Positions 9,601-18,227 of a stretch of 64,000 nt of DNA are shown here, one piece after another. Source of the DNA: Extensimonas soli. GTDB taxonomy: Bacteria > Pseudomonadota > Gammaproteobacteria > Burkholderiales > Burkholderiaceae_C. A program made the translations under genes and the position numbers. The notes under the pieces were generated by a model. That model was not told where the DNA came from. It saw nothing but the letters and a program-made list of their open reading frames with translations, and made no database searches. The stretch spans positions 62,001-126,000 of the forward strand of contig NZ_JARGEL010000024.1 in the NCBI RefSeq assembly GCF_029211265.1, read 5' to 3'. The first letter of the stretch is position 1, and the number at the start of each line of letters is the position of its first letter.

Positions 9601-10949
9601 TGCACCTCGTGCACCAGGGTGTATTCGAGCAGGCGCTCGTAGATGCCGCCCAGGTGCGCCACCGACAGGTCGCGGTAGTTGATCCAGCCCTTGAGCACTT
9701 CTTCGGTGCGGCGCGAGAGCGCGTCGATGATGGGCGCCATGACCTTGTCGGGCACCTTGGTGCGCTCGAGCAGCGGTGCACGCGCGCGGTGGAACAGGCC
9801 GCCGTTGTACGCGGGCATGCCGATGAGGTCGTCGCCCTGGTCGATGAGCTCGAACACACCCTGCAGGCGCAGCCAGATCTGGCACACGGTGCCCGAGAAG
9901 GCCGCGCCCGCGTCCACGCGGTCGCGCACCTCTTCGCGGATGCGGCGCACGCTGTAGTCGTGGTAGCGCGCATCGCGCACGGGCAGCAGGTGGCGGTCTT
10001 CGGCGTAGAACAGAAACAGCAGCCGGTACAGCAGCACCAGCGTGGCCTCGCGCACTTCGTCGAGGTAGGCGGGCGTGAACTGCCGGCGCGCGAACTGGCC
10101 ATAGCCCACGGGCCGCGTCTGCGCATGCAGGTCGGCGCGCGTGAGCGCGTCGGCGAGCTGCGCAAAGATGTCGTGGAACACGCGCGCGCCCAGGTCTTGC
10201 GAGACTTTTTCTTCGTACAGGCGCGCCTCGTCGAGCGCGTAGGCGTGCAGGCTGCGGCGCGCGTCGTCCCAGGGCTGGGGCAAAAAGGCGCTGCGCTGGA
10301 AAAACAGCACGAAAAGCCGCAGCGCGTGCTCGGGCGCGGGGTCGTCGGGGTGCGGCGGCACGCCGGGCACGCCCAGAGCGGCGGCGAGGTTGACCTCGAA
10401 AAACTCCTCCGAGCGCGAGCGCGCGTTCTGCCAATACAGGCGCCACACGGCGCCGTTGGTGAGGATGCCCCACTGCACCGCGCGCTCGCTGACCACGTCG
10501 GCACGGCTCAGGTAGCGCAGCATTTGCGACGAGGGCGCGTCGGGCTCCAGCAGCAGGTCGCCGCGGTCGAGCGGGCGCAGCCAGCGCTTGGCTTCGAGCA
10601 CGGCGATGCCGTGGCGGTAGCGGCGCTCGTCGCGCGCCTCGGCCAGCGCGGCGGCCTTGTGCGCGGGGTCGGCAAACAGCAGGCTGTCGGGCACGTCCTC
10701 GCGCCGCTTGCCCGAGAGGTTGACCTGCGGCAAAAAGCCGTCGCCCCAGCCCAGCGCCACCAGCACCTTGTGGATCAGCTCCTGCTCGGTCTGCGCCTCG
10801 TTGAGCGTGGAGCCGGCGTCCAGCCCCGCGTAAATGCCCTGCAGCGCGGCGCGCAAGTCCGGCCAGCCACTTTCGTCCAGCGCCTGCCACGCGGGCGTCT
10901 CGACGCAGCCGCGCAGCAAAAAATCCTGGGTGAACAACTGGCCTTGCAT
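6666..10949 (-). CDS. Large single-chain restriction-modification enzyme (Type IIG-like, Eco57I-type methylase)
   Basis: 1427 aa from the ATG at 10949 (a GTG 20 codons upstream is less convincing). Residues ~50-125 form a PD-(D/E)XK-like nuclease: PDSLLF (D88) and AVLEAKRW (E119, K121). A long helical middle follows. The N6-adenine methylase core has SGSYYTHDELV, CDPAMGSGHF (~residue 540, SAM binding), FGVDKNPMAVELAK and catalytic NPPW (~residue 851). A C-terminal region like a TaqI-type specificity domain follows (GYKEITAPTNVRSM ~residue 1212). Cleavage, methylation and recognition thus sit in one chain, as in Type IIG enzymes, though the length is unusual. No helicase domain is present; an SNF2 helicase gene lies 448 bp upstream on the same strand. 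Confidence 0.82.
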   Translation of the reverse strand: MQGQLFTQDFLLRGCVETPAWQALDESGWPDLRAALQGIYAGLDAGSTLNEAQTEQELIHKVLVALGWGDGFLPQVNLSGKRREDVPDSLLFADPAHKAAALAEARDERRYRHGIAVLEAKRWLRPLDRGDLLLEPDAPSSQMLRYLSRADVVSERAVQWGILTNGAVWRLYWQNARSRSEEFFEVNLAAALGVPGVPPHPDDPAPEHALRLFVLFFQRSAFLPQPWDDARRSLHAYALDEARLYEEKVSQDLGARVFHDIFAQLADALTRADLHAQTRPVGYGQFARRQFTPAYLDEVREATLVLLYRLLFLFYAEDRHLLPVRDARYHDYSVRRIREEVRDRVDAGAAFSGTVCQIWLRLQGVFELIDQGDDLIGMPAYNGGLFHRARAPLLERTKVPDKVMAPIIDALSRRTEEVLKGWINYRDLSVAHLGGIYERLLEYTLVHEVQARDSYKDKPELDRLVALPASFARKVSGSYYTHDELVHLVLRESVGLLAAERMQALEEQLQKWSKKSALNPAEWELLDQLDPASALLECKICDPAMGSGHFLVALVDDLADRVLEASAAASLRIAAQPWSAHLVEQGRPWQSPVLARLAHIRRGIRTNAGAHGWALDEAQLDDRHIVRRMILKKCIFGVDKNPMAVELAKTALWLHTFTVGAPLSFLDHHLQTGDSLHGERFDAVERGLQQLGTLFQQGELQRLKLAAQALAQVADLTDADIGEVHQSQRLAEEAQAQLAPIHAVLDFWRALRWLIPGWPVDKPAQLARLLKDQPERLAALRRLLAPQVNLPATLLRGEIEGADPADPDTQAANALMREARALAARETFFHWWTSFPTVFGPGARGGFDVVLGNPPWDRIKLQEVEWFAERDRAIAAQPRAADRRRMIDALKHAPLSQTASGAHAHTDLWQQYQEASARAETQARVLGNGKLGSGDYPLLGGGDLNLYSLFVERAQTLAAPGGMVALVTPSGIAADKGAAPFFSGLSSSGRLGALFDFENRKVFFPDVHASFKFCVLLFGGPQRRFAHTRCAFYLHSLHELDTEPERTLQLSAEDFARVNPNTGAAPIFRHRRDADITLRLYAQHPVLVRHAHGAQPEQRAWPVRYMRMFDMTNDSGKFLKPEELRAAGWQIGPLNRWRKGDEWALPLYEGKMVQMFDHRAADVVVNLDNLHRAAQQRPIELHEKVDPERFPHPQFFVRAEETKVNPWDWALGYKEITAPTNVRSMIAAILPGVGFGNKVPLLIPQAQTPQSAARVASLLAANFNAFALDFVLRQKLQGQTINLFILEQLPVIAPERFDAPLPAAFATAMRAAGLMNGHHAQPTVADFVVPQVLALSYTAHDLAPFARDLGYVDAAGQPLAPIAWDDAQRRARLTALDALFFHLYGLGADDAAHILDAFPIVREQDERACGHYRTRQDILALLPLLQG

Positions 10950-11153
10950 GGGCGTGGGGTGGGTGCAGGTGGGTGCGGTTGAAGGCAGGTGGATGCGGAG
11001 GCTGGGCACGGTAAGTGTAATGGTGCGCCCTGCGCGCGGCGGCGGCCCTGCACACTATGGTTTACGAAGCTGCTCAGGCAGGTGTGGCGGTGAGAAATGC
11101 GGGAAATGCGCATTGATACCCGGATTGTCCACGAGGACGCGGGACGATGGTTT

Positions 11154-11272
11154 CCCGTCATTGCGAGGGCCGAAGGCCCGCGGCAATCCATGGGGCCTTG
11201 GCAACAGCGCCTGCGCACGCCGCCAAGGGTGGGTCTGGATTGCCGCGCCCCTGCGGGGCTCGCAATGACGGG
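11154..11272. repeat. REP/BIME-like composite palindrome
   Basis: Outer arms 11154-11167 and 11259-11272 are perfect inverted repeats (CCCGTCATTGCGAG). Inner arms 11181-11190 and 11236-11245 (CGGCAATCCA) are also perfect. Between outer and inner arm on each side is a small hairpin (GGGCCGAAGGCCC and GCCCCTGCGGGGC). This is the architecture of two REP units in opposite orientation. It fills much of the 448-bp gap 10950-11397 between the restriction-modification and helicase genes; the rest of that gap holds the 54-bp repeat at 11290 and no gene I can support. Confidence 0.75.
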
Positions 11273-11289
11273 GCTCTTTGCAGCACCCC

Positions 11290-11343
11290 AATGACCGTCA
11301 GCCGTCCGCCAGCGCCCGCGTAGGTGCGAAGCACTGCCTAATG
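11290..11343. repeat. 54-bp dispersed repeat, copy 1
   Basis: Matches 23829-23882 at 50 of 54 positions (AATGACCGTCAGCCG...GGTGCGAAGCA...AATG). Both copies lie beside defence-type genes: here between the restriction-modification and helicase genes, there at the edge of the toxin-antitoxin island. Confidence 0.75.
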
Positions 11344-11397
11344 GGCAATCTGGGTTGACCCGATGGCCGCCCTCGCACCGTCCCACGCGCCCGGCGC

Positions 11398-14300
11398 CTA
11401 CTCCAGCGGCCGCAGCAGCTCGGCCAGATCGTCCTCGGTAAAGAGCGGCTCCTTGCGCGCGCTGGCGCCGCTGTACATGCTGCTGGCGAGCTCGGCCTTG
11501 CGCTCCTGCAGCGCGAGGATGCGTTCCTCGATGGTGCCCTGCGCGACGAGCTTGAGCACCCACACGCTTTGCGTCTGGCCGATGCGGTGCGCGCGGTCGG
11601 TGGCCTGGGCTTCGACGGCGGGGTTCCACCACGGGTCGTAGTGGATCACGGTGTCGGCCTGCGGCAGGTTCAGCCCCACGCCGCCGGCCTTGAGGCTGAT
11701 GAGAAAAAGCGGCACTTCGCCGCTCGTGAAGCGCTCTATGACCTCGTCGCGCTTGCGCGTCTGCCCCGTGAGCTTGGCCCACTGCAGCTTGTGCTTGTGC
11801 AGCTCCTGCTCGATCAGGGTGAGCATGCTCGTGAACTGCGAAAACAGCAAAATGCGCCGCCCTTCGGCAAGCATTTCGGGCAAGAGCTCCATGAGCTGGT
11901 CGAGCTTGGCCGAGGTCTTGACCTTTTTTGCGGCATCGAGCGGCACCAGGCGCGGGTCGCAGCACACCTGGCGCAGCTTGAGCAGCGCGTCGAGGATGGT
12001 GATCTGCGACTTGGCCAGGCCCTTGGCCGCGAGCGCATCGCGCACGGTTTTTTCCATGCCCAGGCGTATGGTTTCGTACAGATTGGCCTGCGCGCCCGCG
12101 AGTTGCACGCGCAGCACGGTTTCGACCTTGGGCGGCAGCTCGTGCGCCACCAGTGCCTTGGTGCGGCGCAGCATGAAGGGCGTGATGCGCGCGCGCAGCT
12201 GCGCCAGGCGCTCGGCGTCGCCGTGCTTTTCGATGGGCGTGCGGTACAGCTCGGTGAAGCGCTTCTGGCTGCCCAGAAAGCCCGGCATCAGAAAGTGGAA
12301 CAGGCTCCAGATTTCGCCCAGGTGGTTTTCCATGGGCGTGCCGGTGAGGCACAGGCGGTGGCGCGTGTCGAGCGCGTACACCACCTGCGCGGCGTGCGTG
12401 CTGGCGTTTTTGATGTGGTGCGCCTCGTCGAGCACCACGATATGCCAGGGGCTTTGCAGCCAGCGCTCGCGGTCGCGCTGCAGGATCGAATACGGCGCGA
12501 TCACCAGGTCGTATTCGGCGAGCGTTTGCGCCACCTCGTGCCGCTCCTTGCCGTGCAGCACCAGGCTGCGCAGCTGCGGGCAAAAGCGCGCGGCCTCGCG
12601 CTGCCAGTTGCCCAGCAGGCTCACGGGGGCGACGATGAGCGCGGGGCGGTCGAGCCGGCCCGCGTCTTTTTCCGCCTGGATGTGCGCGAGGGTCTGCAAG
12701 GTTTTGCCCAGGCCCATGTCGTCGGCCAGGATGCCCGCGAGCCCGTGCGCGCGCAAAAACTGCAGCCAGTTCAAGCCCTGCTGCTGGTAGGGGCGCAGGC
12801 TGGCCTGCACGCTCGCAGGCACGGCCACTTCGGGCAAGGCAGCCTGGCCGCGCAGCTGCTGCAGCAGCGCACGCAGCGCCTCGGCGCCCTGCCACTGCGC
12901 GCCCTCACCGAGCGCAGCGCTCGCGCGCAGCGCCTCCAGGCGCGACAGGCGCAGGCCGTCGCCCGCAAAGTCGTGCCCGCGCTCGCCCACGAGTTCGAGC
13001 AGCGCGGCCATCCAGGGCTTGAGCGGCTCGGTGGGCAGGCGCACGAAGCCGTCGCCGCCGGGCATGGACAGAAACACGTAGGGCGGCAGCGTGGGCTCGC
13101 CCGTGGCGGGGTTGGGCGGGTGCGCGGCCGCCGCGGCGATGAGGTCGGGCAGCCAGGGCAGGATGTTGTGGCGCTGACCGTCGATTTCCATGCCCAGCGA
13201 GAGCGTGAACCAGGGCGAGGTGCTGTCGTCGCCTTCGTGCAGGCCCGCGTCCTCGGCCCCGCCTGCACCCGCACCGCCGCCTTCAGGGTGCATGCGCACG
13301 TCGAGCACGTCGGCATGGCGCACCCAGCCTGCGAGCTCGGGCGCGAGCGTGAGTGCAAAGCCTTCGGCGCGCAGCGGCGCAAAGTCCTGCTCGAACCATT
13401 CGAGCCAGGTGCTTTGCAGCGCCGGGCCGGGCAGGTAAAAACGCCCCGCGTCCGTGCCCAGCAAGCCCAGCGCCTGCAATCGCGCAAAGGCTGCGCGCTC
13501 GGCCTCGGGCTGGCGCACGAGCAGGATGCGCCGGGTCTTGGCCTCGGCGGCCGCATCTGCAGCATCTGCCGTGACCGGGCCGTCCGCGCCTTGGCCCGCG
13601 CCTTCGCCCACACCATCGGCCGCAGGCGCATCGAGCAGCGCCGGCGCGCCGTCCAGCCCCCACCAGCCGCGGTGGCCCTGGTAGTCGAACTGCAGTTGCG
13701 CGGTGATCAGGCCCTGCATGGGGCGCTCGGCGGGCGGCGTGGGCGCCAGCGTGAGCCAGGCTTGCGGCGCGCCGCCTTCGACGCGCTCTATTTCCGGCAG
13801 CACCGGCGGCAGCGGCAGCCGGCCCAGGCGCTGCACGAGGTGGTTCTGCTGCTGGCGCAGCGCGCGCTCGTCCAGGGCCGGGGCGTGCAGCAGCAGCTCG
13901 AGCTGCGCGGGCGTGAAGCCGTCGGTCTGCAGCACACCGGTCTGGCCCAGATCCAGGTCGAGGTACAGCGGTGGCTCGTTGAGGCACAGCCAGACGCGCG
14001 GCGCGGCGGTGCCGGTGGTGGCGGCGCTGGCGGCTGGGGTGGGCGTTGCGAAGGGGCTCGGCGTCGCAGCGGCGGGTGCCGGGAGGGCGGGTGCGGGCAA
14101 GGCGGGTGCGGACACAGGTACGCTGGATGCGGCGGCCATGTCGGCTGCGGCTTGTGCTGCTGTGGCGGCGCTCGGTGCCTGCGGCAGCTCGGGCGGCGGC
14201 ACCTCTTGCGCCGCCCCCTCTTGCATCGGCGCGGCGAGCCGGGCGCAGAGCTGCCAGAGGCTAGGTGCTTGCGCCTGGGCAGGCGCACCCGCCTGAGCAC

Positions 14301-15297
14301 CGGGTTTGGCGGCTGCCGCGGGCTTGGCCGCCTTGCCGGGTGCGCGCGCCGGGTCTTGCGCCACCTCCTGCCACGTCCATTCGAGCGCGCGCGGCGGCCC
14401 CCAGCGCAGCAGCATGTCGGGCTCGTGGGCCTCGTTGGCGGCAAACAGACGCCCCGTGCCCGCGGCCAGCTCCAGCGCCATCACGCTCAGCCGGCCCTCG
14501 AGCACGGCGCTCGGCAGGCTGCCGCCATAGTGGTGGTAGTAGCCATACGAGGACGCTTGCGGCACGCTCGCGAGCAGCTGCAGTATCTGGCGATCGGCCT
14601 CGCTCGCGTGGTCGTAGGCCTGGTTGCCGGGCCCGGGCGGGGTGCGGATGTTGCGCGGCTTGGTCCAGCCGCCCGCGACTTTGGGCGTGGACAGCACGGC
14701 CTCGAGCCGCAGCAGCGGCCGGCGCGAGGCACGGCCCTGCACCGAAAGCAGGTACAGGTATTGGTCGATGCGCGGCGCGCGGCGCTCGCCCTGCGCAGCG
14801 CGCGGCCCAAGCTGGGACGGCTGCAGATCCGCGCTGTCGAGCGCTATCAGCCAGTCGAGCAGCCTGGCCTCGGCCTGCAGGCGCTCCTGCTGGGCGCGCT
14901 GCGCCTGCTGGCGCTCGCGCTCCTCGGGGCTGGGCTCTGGCGCCGCGGCCATCTCGGCGGGCGCAATGCCGTGCGTCTCCAGCCAGCGCTGCCCCTGGTA
15001 GGCGGCCTTGAGCGAGAGCGCGACCGCGTGCTTGCATTGCACGCCCACCGGGCAGGTGCAAAGCCCCTGCCAGGACTGCAGCACGCCCTTGTGCCGAAAG
15101 GCCAGCTGCACGACCACTTCGTAGGGCTCGCGCTGCGTGCCCTGCACCTCGCCGCTGACCTGCCAGCGGTCTGCAAGCGCTTCGATGCGCATGCTGAGCA
15201 CACGCTGCCCACGGTACAGCGCCGCGCCGCGATCCCAACTGCCATACGCGCACAGCGCGCGCAGCGAATCGGGGTTGAACCAGGTGTTCGTCGTCAT
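11398..15297 (-). CDS. SNF2-family DEAD/DEAH helicase with SWIM zinc finger
   Basis: 1299 aa. Residues ~79-89 contain the SWIM finger (CTCPVGVQCKH). A long Ala/Pro-rich linker occupies ~300-430. The SNF2 ATPase has DDMGLGKTLQTLAHIQ (~residue 859), ALIVAPVSLLGNW, DEAHHIKN (~956) and LTGTPMENHLGEIWSLFHFL. The second RecA lobe has SLKAGGVGLNLPQADTVIHY and ATDRAHRIGQT. It is a cytosolic ATP-driven double-stranded-DNA translocase related to HepA/RapA and Snf2. This architecture is widespread in Burkholderiales chromosomes, so it need not belong with the restriction-modification gene downstream, although both point the same way. The ATG at 15297 has a weak Shine-Dalgarno sequence. Confidence 0.9.
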   Translation of the reverse strand: MTTNTWFNPDSLRALCAYGSWDRGAALYRGQRVLSMRIEALADRWQVSGEVQGTQREPYEVVVQLAFRHKGVLQSWQGLCTCPVGVQCKHAVALSLKAAYQGQRWLETHGIAPAEMAAAPEPSPEERERQQAQRAQQERLQAEARLLDWLIALDSADLQPSQLGPRAAQGERRAPRIDQYLYLLSVQGRASRRPLLRLEAVLSTPKVAGGWTKPRNIRTPPGPGNQAYDHASEADRQILQLLASVPQASSYGYYHHYGGSLPSAVLEGRLSVMALELAAGTGRLFAANEAHEPDMLLRWGPPRALEWTWQEVAQDPARAPGKAAKPAAAAKPGAQAGAPAQAQAPSLWQLCARLAAPMQEGAAQEVPPPELPQAPSAATAAQAAADMAAASSVPVSAPALPAPALPAPAAATPSPFATPTPAASAATTGTAAPRVWLCLNEPPLYLDLDLGQTGVLQTDGFTPAQLELLLHAPALDERALRQQQNHLVQRLGRLPLPPVLPEIERVEGGAPQAWLTLAPTPPAERPMQGLITAQLQFDYQGHRGWWGLDGAPALLDAPAADGVGEGAGQGADGPVTADAADAAAEAKTRRILLVRQPEAERAAFARLQALGLLGTDAGRFYLPGPALQSTWLEWFEQDFAPLRAEGFALTLAPELAGWVRHADVLDVRMHPEGGGAGAGGAEDAGLHEGDDSTSPWFTLSLGMEIDGQRHNILPWLPDLIAAAAAHPPNPATGEPTLPPYVFLSMPGGDGFVRLPTEPLKPWMAALLELVGERGHDFAGDGLRLSRLEALRASAALGEGAQWQGAEALRALLQQLRGQAALPEVAVPASVQASLRPYQQQGLNWLQFLRAHGLAGILADDMGLGKTLQTLAHIQAEKDAGRLDRPALIVAPVSLLGNWQREAARFCPQLRSLVLHGKERHEVAQTLAEYDLVIAPYSILQRDRERWLQSPWHIVVLDEAHHIKNASTHAAQVVYALDTRHRLCLTGTPMENHLGEIWSLFHFLMPGFLGSQKRFTELYRTPIEKHGDAERLAQLRARITPFMLRRTKALVAHELPPKVETVLRVQLAGAQANLYETIRLGMEKTVRDALAAKGLAKSQITILDALLKLRQVCCDPRLVPLDAAKKVKTSAKLDQLMELLPEMLAEGRRILLFSQFTSMLTLIEQELHKHKLQWAKLTGQTRKRDEVIERFTSGEVPLFLISLKAGGVGLNLPQADTVIHYDPWWNPAVEAQATDRAHRIGQTQSVWVLKLVAQGTIEERILALQERKAELASSMYSGASARKEPLFTEDDLAELLRPLE

Positions 15298-15369
15298 GAA
15301 AATTCAGGATAAAAATGGTATTTTGTTCAGGTATGGCAAGCACAAGATGCTATTGACACAAGAGCAATC

Positions 15370-15744
15370 TCACTTCCCGCGCGCAGCGCGCACGCGCTCG
15401 AACACGGCCTGCGCCTCGGGGCCGGCGCTGGCGCCAGGCTCGCGCGGCAGGCGCGCGAGCAGCTGCGCGAGCGCCCCGGCCTGCGGCAGCAGCGGGCCCA
15501 AAAAGCGCGCCGTGTGCCCGTCGGCCAGCAGCAGCGTGGGAAAGGTCTCCACGTCCAGCTCATCGACGAGATCGGCCTCGTCCTCGATGTCCACCCACTC
15601 GAAGCGCACCTGCGGGTGCGCAGCCGCGAGCGCATCGAACACGCTGCGGTAGCTGCCGCAGGTGCCGCACCAGGCGGCGCACAGGCAAATGGCCCACCAG
15701 CCGCGCGCGGGGTCGGTGGTGGCAGGGATGGCGGTGGCGGACAT
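15370..15744 (-). CDS. Thioredoxin-family protein
   Basis: 124 aa from the ATG at 15744; in-frame ATG/TTG starts at 15771/15774 would add about ten residues. The active-site motif is CLCAAWCGTCGSY, a WCGTC redox pair preceded by an additional Cys. The fold continues with VDIEDEADLV, a conserved cis-proline region (VETFPTLLLADG) and the terminal helix. No signal peptide is evident, so it is probably a cytosolic disulfide reductase. It lies between the SNF2 helicase and the cytochrome pair, all on the minus strand. Partner unknown. Confidence 0.8.
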   Translation of the reverse strand: MSATAIPATTDPARGWWAICLCAAWCGTCGSYRSVFDALAAAHPQVRFEWVDIEDEADLVDELDVETFPTLLLADGHTARFLGPLLPQAGALAQLLARLPREPGASAGPEAQAVFERVRAARGK

Positions 15745-15844
15745 GGCAGTGGCAGATAGATGAGAGCCCATCAAAAAAGGGGGGCGGACAAGGCTCGCGC
15801 AGGCGTCAAAACGCAGCGTTGCGAGGCAGTGCGGATACCGAAGC

Positions 15845-17263
15845 TCAGCGCCGCTCGCGCACGTGATAAACGTCTATGGTATCGAGCGCCGCGGCATGGT
15901 TGCCCCAGGCATTGCGCACGAAGGTCGCGACCGCGGCCACGTCCTCGTCGCCCAGCAGCTGGTGGTAGGGCGGCATGCCATAGGGGCGCGGGTTGCCTGC
16001 GGTGGCGGGCGCGTAGCCGCCCTGCAGGATCATGCGCACGAGGTTGGTCGGCTCGGCCAGCAACACGGCACGGTTGCCCGCCAGCGCGGGAAAGGCGCCG
16101 CGCTCGCCCTGCCCCTGCGTGCCGTGGCACTGTGCGCAGTGGTCGTGGTAAATCTCCGCGCCGCGCTGCATCAGCCTGCGCGGCGGCGCGGCAATGGGCG
16201 GCGCGGGCGGCGCGGGCGGCGCGGCGCGCTCGGGCAGCGCTTGCAGGTACGCGGCGATGGCGTGCGCGTCGGCGTCGCTCAGGTACTGCGTGCTGTGAAA
16301 CACCACCTCGGCCATGGGGCCGCTCACGCTGGCTTGCGCTGCAGTCGATGCCACAGGCGGGGCCGACGCTGCGCGCGTGACGCCCGTGCGCAGCAGCGCG
16401 ACCACGTCGTCGAGCGGCCAGTGCGCGACGCCGGTTTCGCTCGCCGCGTCGAGCGCGGGCGCGTACCAGTTCTGCCCCGGAATCAGGCCGCCGCCGAGCG
16501 CCCGGCTGGCCTGGCTCGCGCCCAGCGCGTTGCGCGGCGTGTGGCAGGCGCCGCAGTGCGCCAGGCCGTTCACGAGGTAGGCGCCGCGGTTCCATTGCGC
16601 GCCGCGCGCGGGGTCTGCGGCTGCGCCGTCGCCGCGTCCGGGCGTGAAAAACAGCACGCGCCAGGCCGCGAGCGCAAGCTGCGTGTCGTAGGGAAAGCGC
16701 AGCGCATGCGCGCGGTTGGGCTGCGCCACGGGCGGCAGGCTTTGCAGATAGGCGTAGATCGCGTCGGCGTCGGCGCGCGTGACGTGGGTGTAGTCGGGGT
16801 ACGGGAAGGCCGGGTACAGCAGGCGCCCGTCGCGCGCGCGGCCGTAGTGCAGCGCGCGCCAGAAGTCCTGGGCCGTCCAGCGGCCCAGGCCCGTTTGCGC
16901 GTCGGGCGTGAGGTTGGGGCCGTACAGCGTGCCGAAGGGTGTTTCGATGGGCCGCCCGCCCGCGTAGGGCGCGCCGCCGCGCGCGGTGTGGCAACCCATG
17001 CAGTTGCCCACGCGCGCCAGGTAGGCGCCGCGTGCGCGCAAGTCGGCCGCGGCTGCGCCAACTGGGGCAGCCACTGTGGCAGCCACTGGGGCGGGTGCCG
17101 AGGCTGCAGAAGCCGCGATCGGCGCAGCGTCCGCCGCCTGGGCCACACTCGGCCCGTCGCCCGCCCCGTCCCCAGCGCCGCGCAGCTCGCGCAGCAGCAA
17201 TGCGCCCACCGCGCCGGCGAGCACCAGCAGCACCAGGGCCAGCGTCCAGAGCACGCGCTTCAT
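15845..17263 (-). CDS. Tri-haem cytochrome c (alcohol/gluconate dehydrogenase cytochrome-subunit type)
   Basis: 472 aa. The N terminus is a single membrane anchor or uncleaved signal (residues ~4-24), followed by an Ala-rich linker. Three c-type haem sites occur: CMGCH (~residue 90), CGACH (~238) and CAQCH (~378), the arrangement of the membrane cytochrome subunits of AdhB/Gdh-type dehydrogenases. GLGRWTAQDFWRALHYG and YMPPYHQL-type distal Met segments (here YGMPPYHQ) are visible. It probably passes electrons from a periplasmic dehydrogenase or the upstream diheme protein to the respiratory chain. The start overlaps the stop of the upstream cytochrome gene by 4 bp (ATGA), so the two are translationally coupled. 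Confidence 0.87.
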   Translation of the reverse strand: MKRVLWTLALVLLVLAGAVGALLLRELRGAGDGAGDGPSVAQAADAAPIAASAASAPAPVAATVAAPVGAAAADLRARGAYLARVGNCMGCHTARGGAPYAGGRPIETPFGTLYGPNLTPDAQTGLGRWTAQDFWRALHYGRARDGRLLYPAFPYPDYTHVTRADADAIYAYLQSLPPVAQPNRAHALRFPYDTQLALAAWRVLFFTPGRGDGAAADPARGAQWNRGAYLVNGLAHCGACHTPRNALGASQASRALGGGLIPGQNWYAPALDAASETGVAHWPLDDVVALLRTGVTRAASAPPVASTAAQASVSGPMAEVVFHSTQYLSDADAHAIAAYLQALPERAAPPAPPAPPIAAPPRRLMQRGAEIYHDHCAQCHGTQGQGERGAFPALAGNRAVLLAEPTNLVRMILQGGYAPATAGNPRPYGMPPYHQLLGDEDVAAVATFVRNAWGNHAAALDTIDVYHVRERR

Positions 17264-18087
17264 GTGCGCCCCCGTTCTTCAGCCACGGGCAGCGCGACGC
17301 CGCCACAGCGCAGCGGCAGCGGCGCGGGCAGTTGCGCCGCGGGTTTGCCACCCGCAGGCACGGGCTGCGCGGCGAGCCAGGCGGAGATCGCGCTGACCTC
17401 GTCGGGCGCGAGTTTGCGCGCCACTTCGGCCATGCAGTCGGGCGCCTGCGCATGGCGCTGGCCGGTCTGCCAGGCGCCGAGCTGGCTGTTGAGGTAGTCG
17501 CGCGGCAGCCCGAGCAGGCCGGGAATGGCCGGCGCCACGCCCGTCATGGCGCTGCCGTGGCACTGCACGCACGCGGGCAGGCGGCGCGCCGCGTCGCCGT
17601 GCTGCACGAGGCGCTGCCCCTGCGCGAGTTGTGCGGGGGCGGCCTGCGGCGCGGGCGGCGGCGGATAGGGCAGCTCCAGCGCCGCAAAGTAGGCCGCGAT
17701 CTCGTGCAGGTAGGCGTCGCTGAGCGTTTCGAGCAGGTGGCTCATGGGCGCGTAATTGCGCCGCCCGTCGCGAAAGTTGAACAGCTGGTTCGCCAGATAC
17801 CCCGCCGGCTTGCCCGCGATGCGCGGAAAGTAGCCCTCGGGCGTCGCGCGCCCTTCCTTGCCGTGGCACAGCGTGCAGGCGCGCACGCGCGGCGCCATGT
17901 CAGCGGCGGCAATCGGCGCGGGCGCCGCGCTCGCGGCTGCGACGGCCAGCGTGGTTGCCGGTGCTGCGGCCACAGCCGGCGCAGGCGGCAGGGTTGAACT
18001 TTGCGCCAGCGCGAGCACTGGCACCACGCCAAAGATCGCAGCGCCAGCCCAATGTTTCAGCAAACGCAGTTTTGGTGAGACGGTCAT
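17260..18087 (-). CDS. Di-haem cytochrome c (c4/c553-like)
   Basis: 275 aa from the ATG at 18087, which gives a good signal peptide ending near LALAQ. An Ala-rich linker precedes two haem c sites: CTLCHGKEG (~residue 70) and CVQCHGSAMTG (~175). Each is followed by a cytochrome c4-like half with FPRIAGKPAGYLANQLFNF and IPGLLGLPRDYLNSQLGAW. Such periplasmic diheme proteins shuttle electrons. It is first gene of a two-gene operon with the tri-haem cytochrome and overlaps it by 4 bp. No dehydrogenase catalytic subunit is nearby. Confidence 0.87.
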   Translation of the reverse strand: MTVSPKLRLLKHWAGAAIFGVVPVLALAQSSTLPPAPAVAAAPATTLAVAAASAAPAPIAAADMAPRVRACTLCHGKEGRATPEGYFPRIAGKPAGYLANQLFNFRDGRRNYAPMSHLLETLSDAYLHEIAAYFAALELPYPPPPAPQAAPAQLAQGQRLVQHGDAARRLPACVQCHGSAMTGVAPAIPGLLGLPRDYLNSQLGAWQTGQRHAQAPDCMAEVARKLAPDEVSAISAWLAAQPVPAGGKPAAQLPAPLPLRCGGVALPVAEERGRT

Positions 18088-18227
18088 GGGCGCGATTTTC
18101 GGCCATCGGCAGGGCGCCGCCCGTGCATCCGGGTTGCGCCCGGCGCGGCCCTGCCACGCGCCCGCTGCATTTATCCAGCGCCCACGTCCTGGGCGCGGAG
18201 CCAAGCAACATCGAGTCGGTCAAGGGT

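Noticed and set aside
7209-10982. 1257-aa open frame on the + strand
   Set aside because: It is the antisense of the restriction-modification gene; high GC removes stops, and the translation is rich in Arg/Ala/His/Gln/Val with no domain.
11569-15312. 1247-aa open frame on the + strand
   Set aside because: Antisense shadow of the SNF2 helicase, without start signal or recognisable motif.
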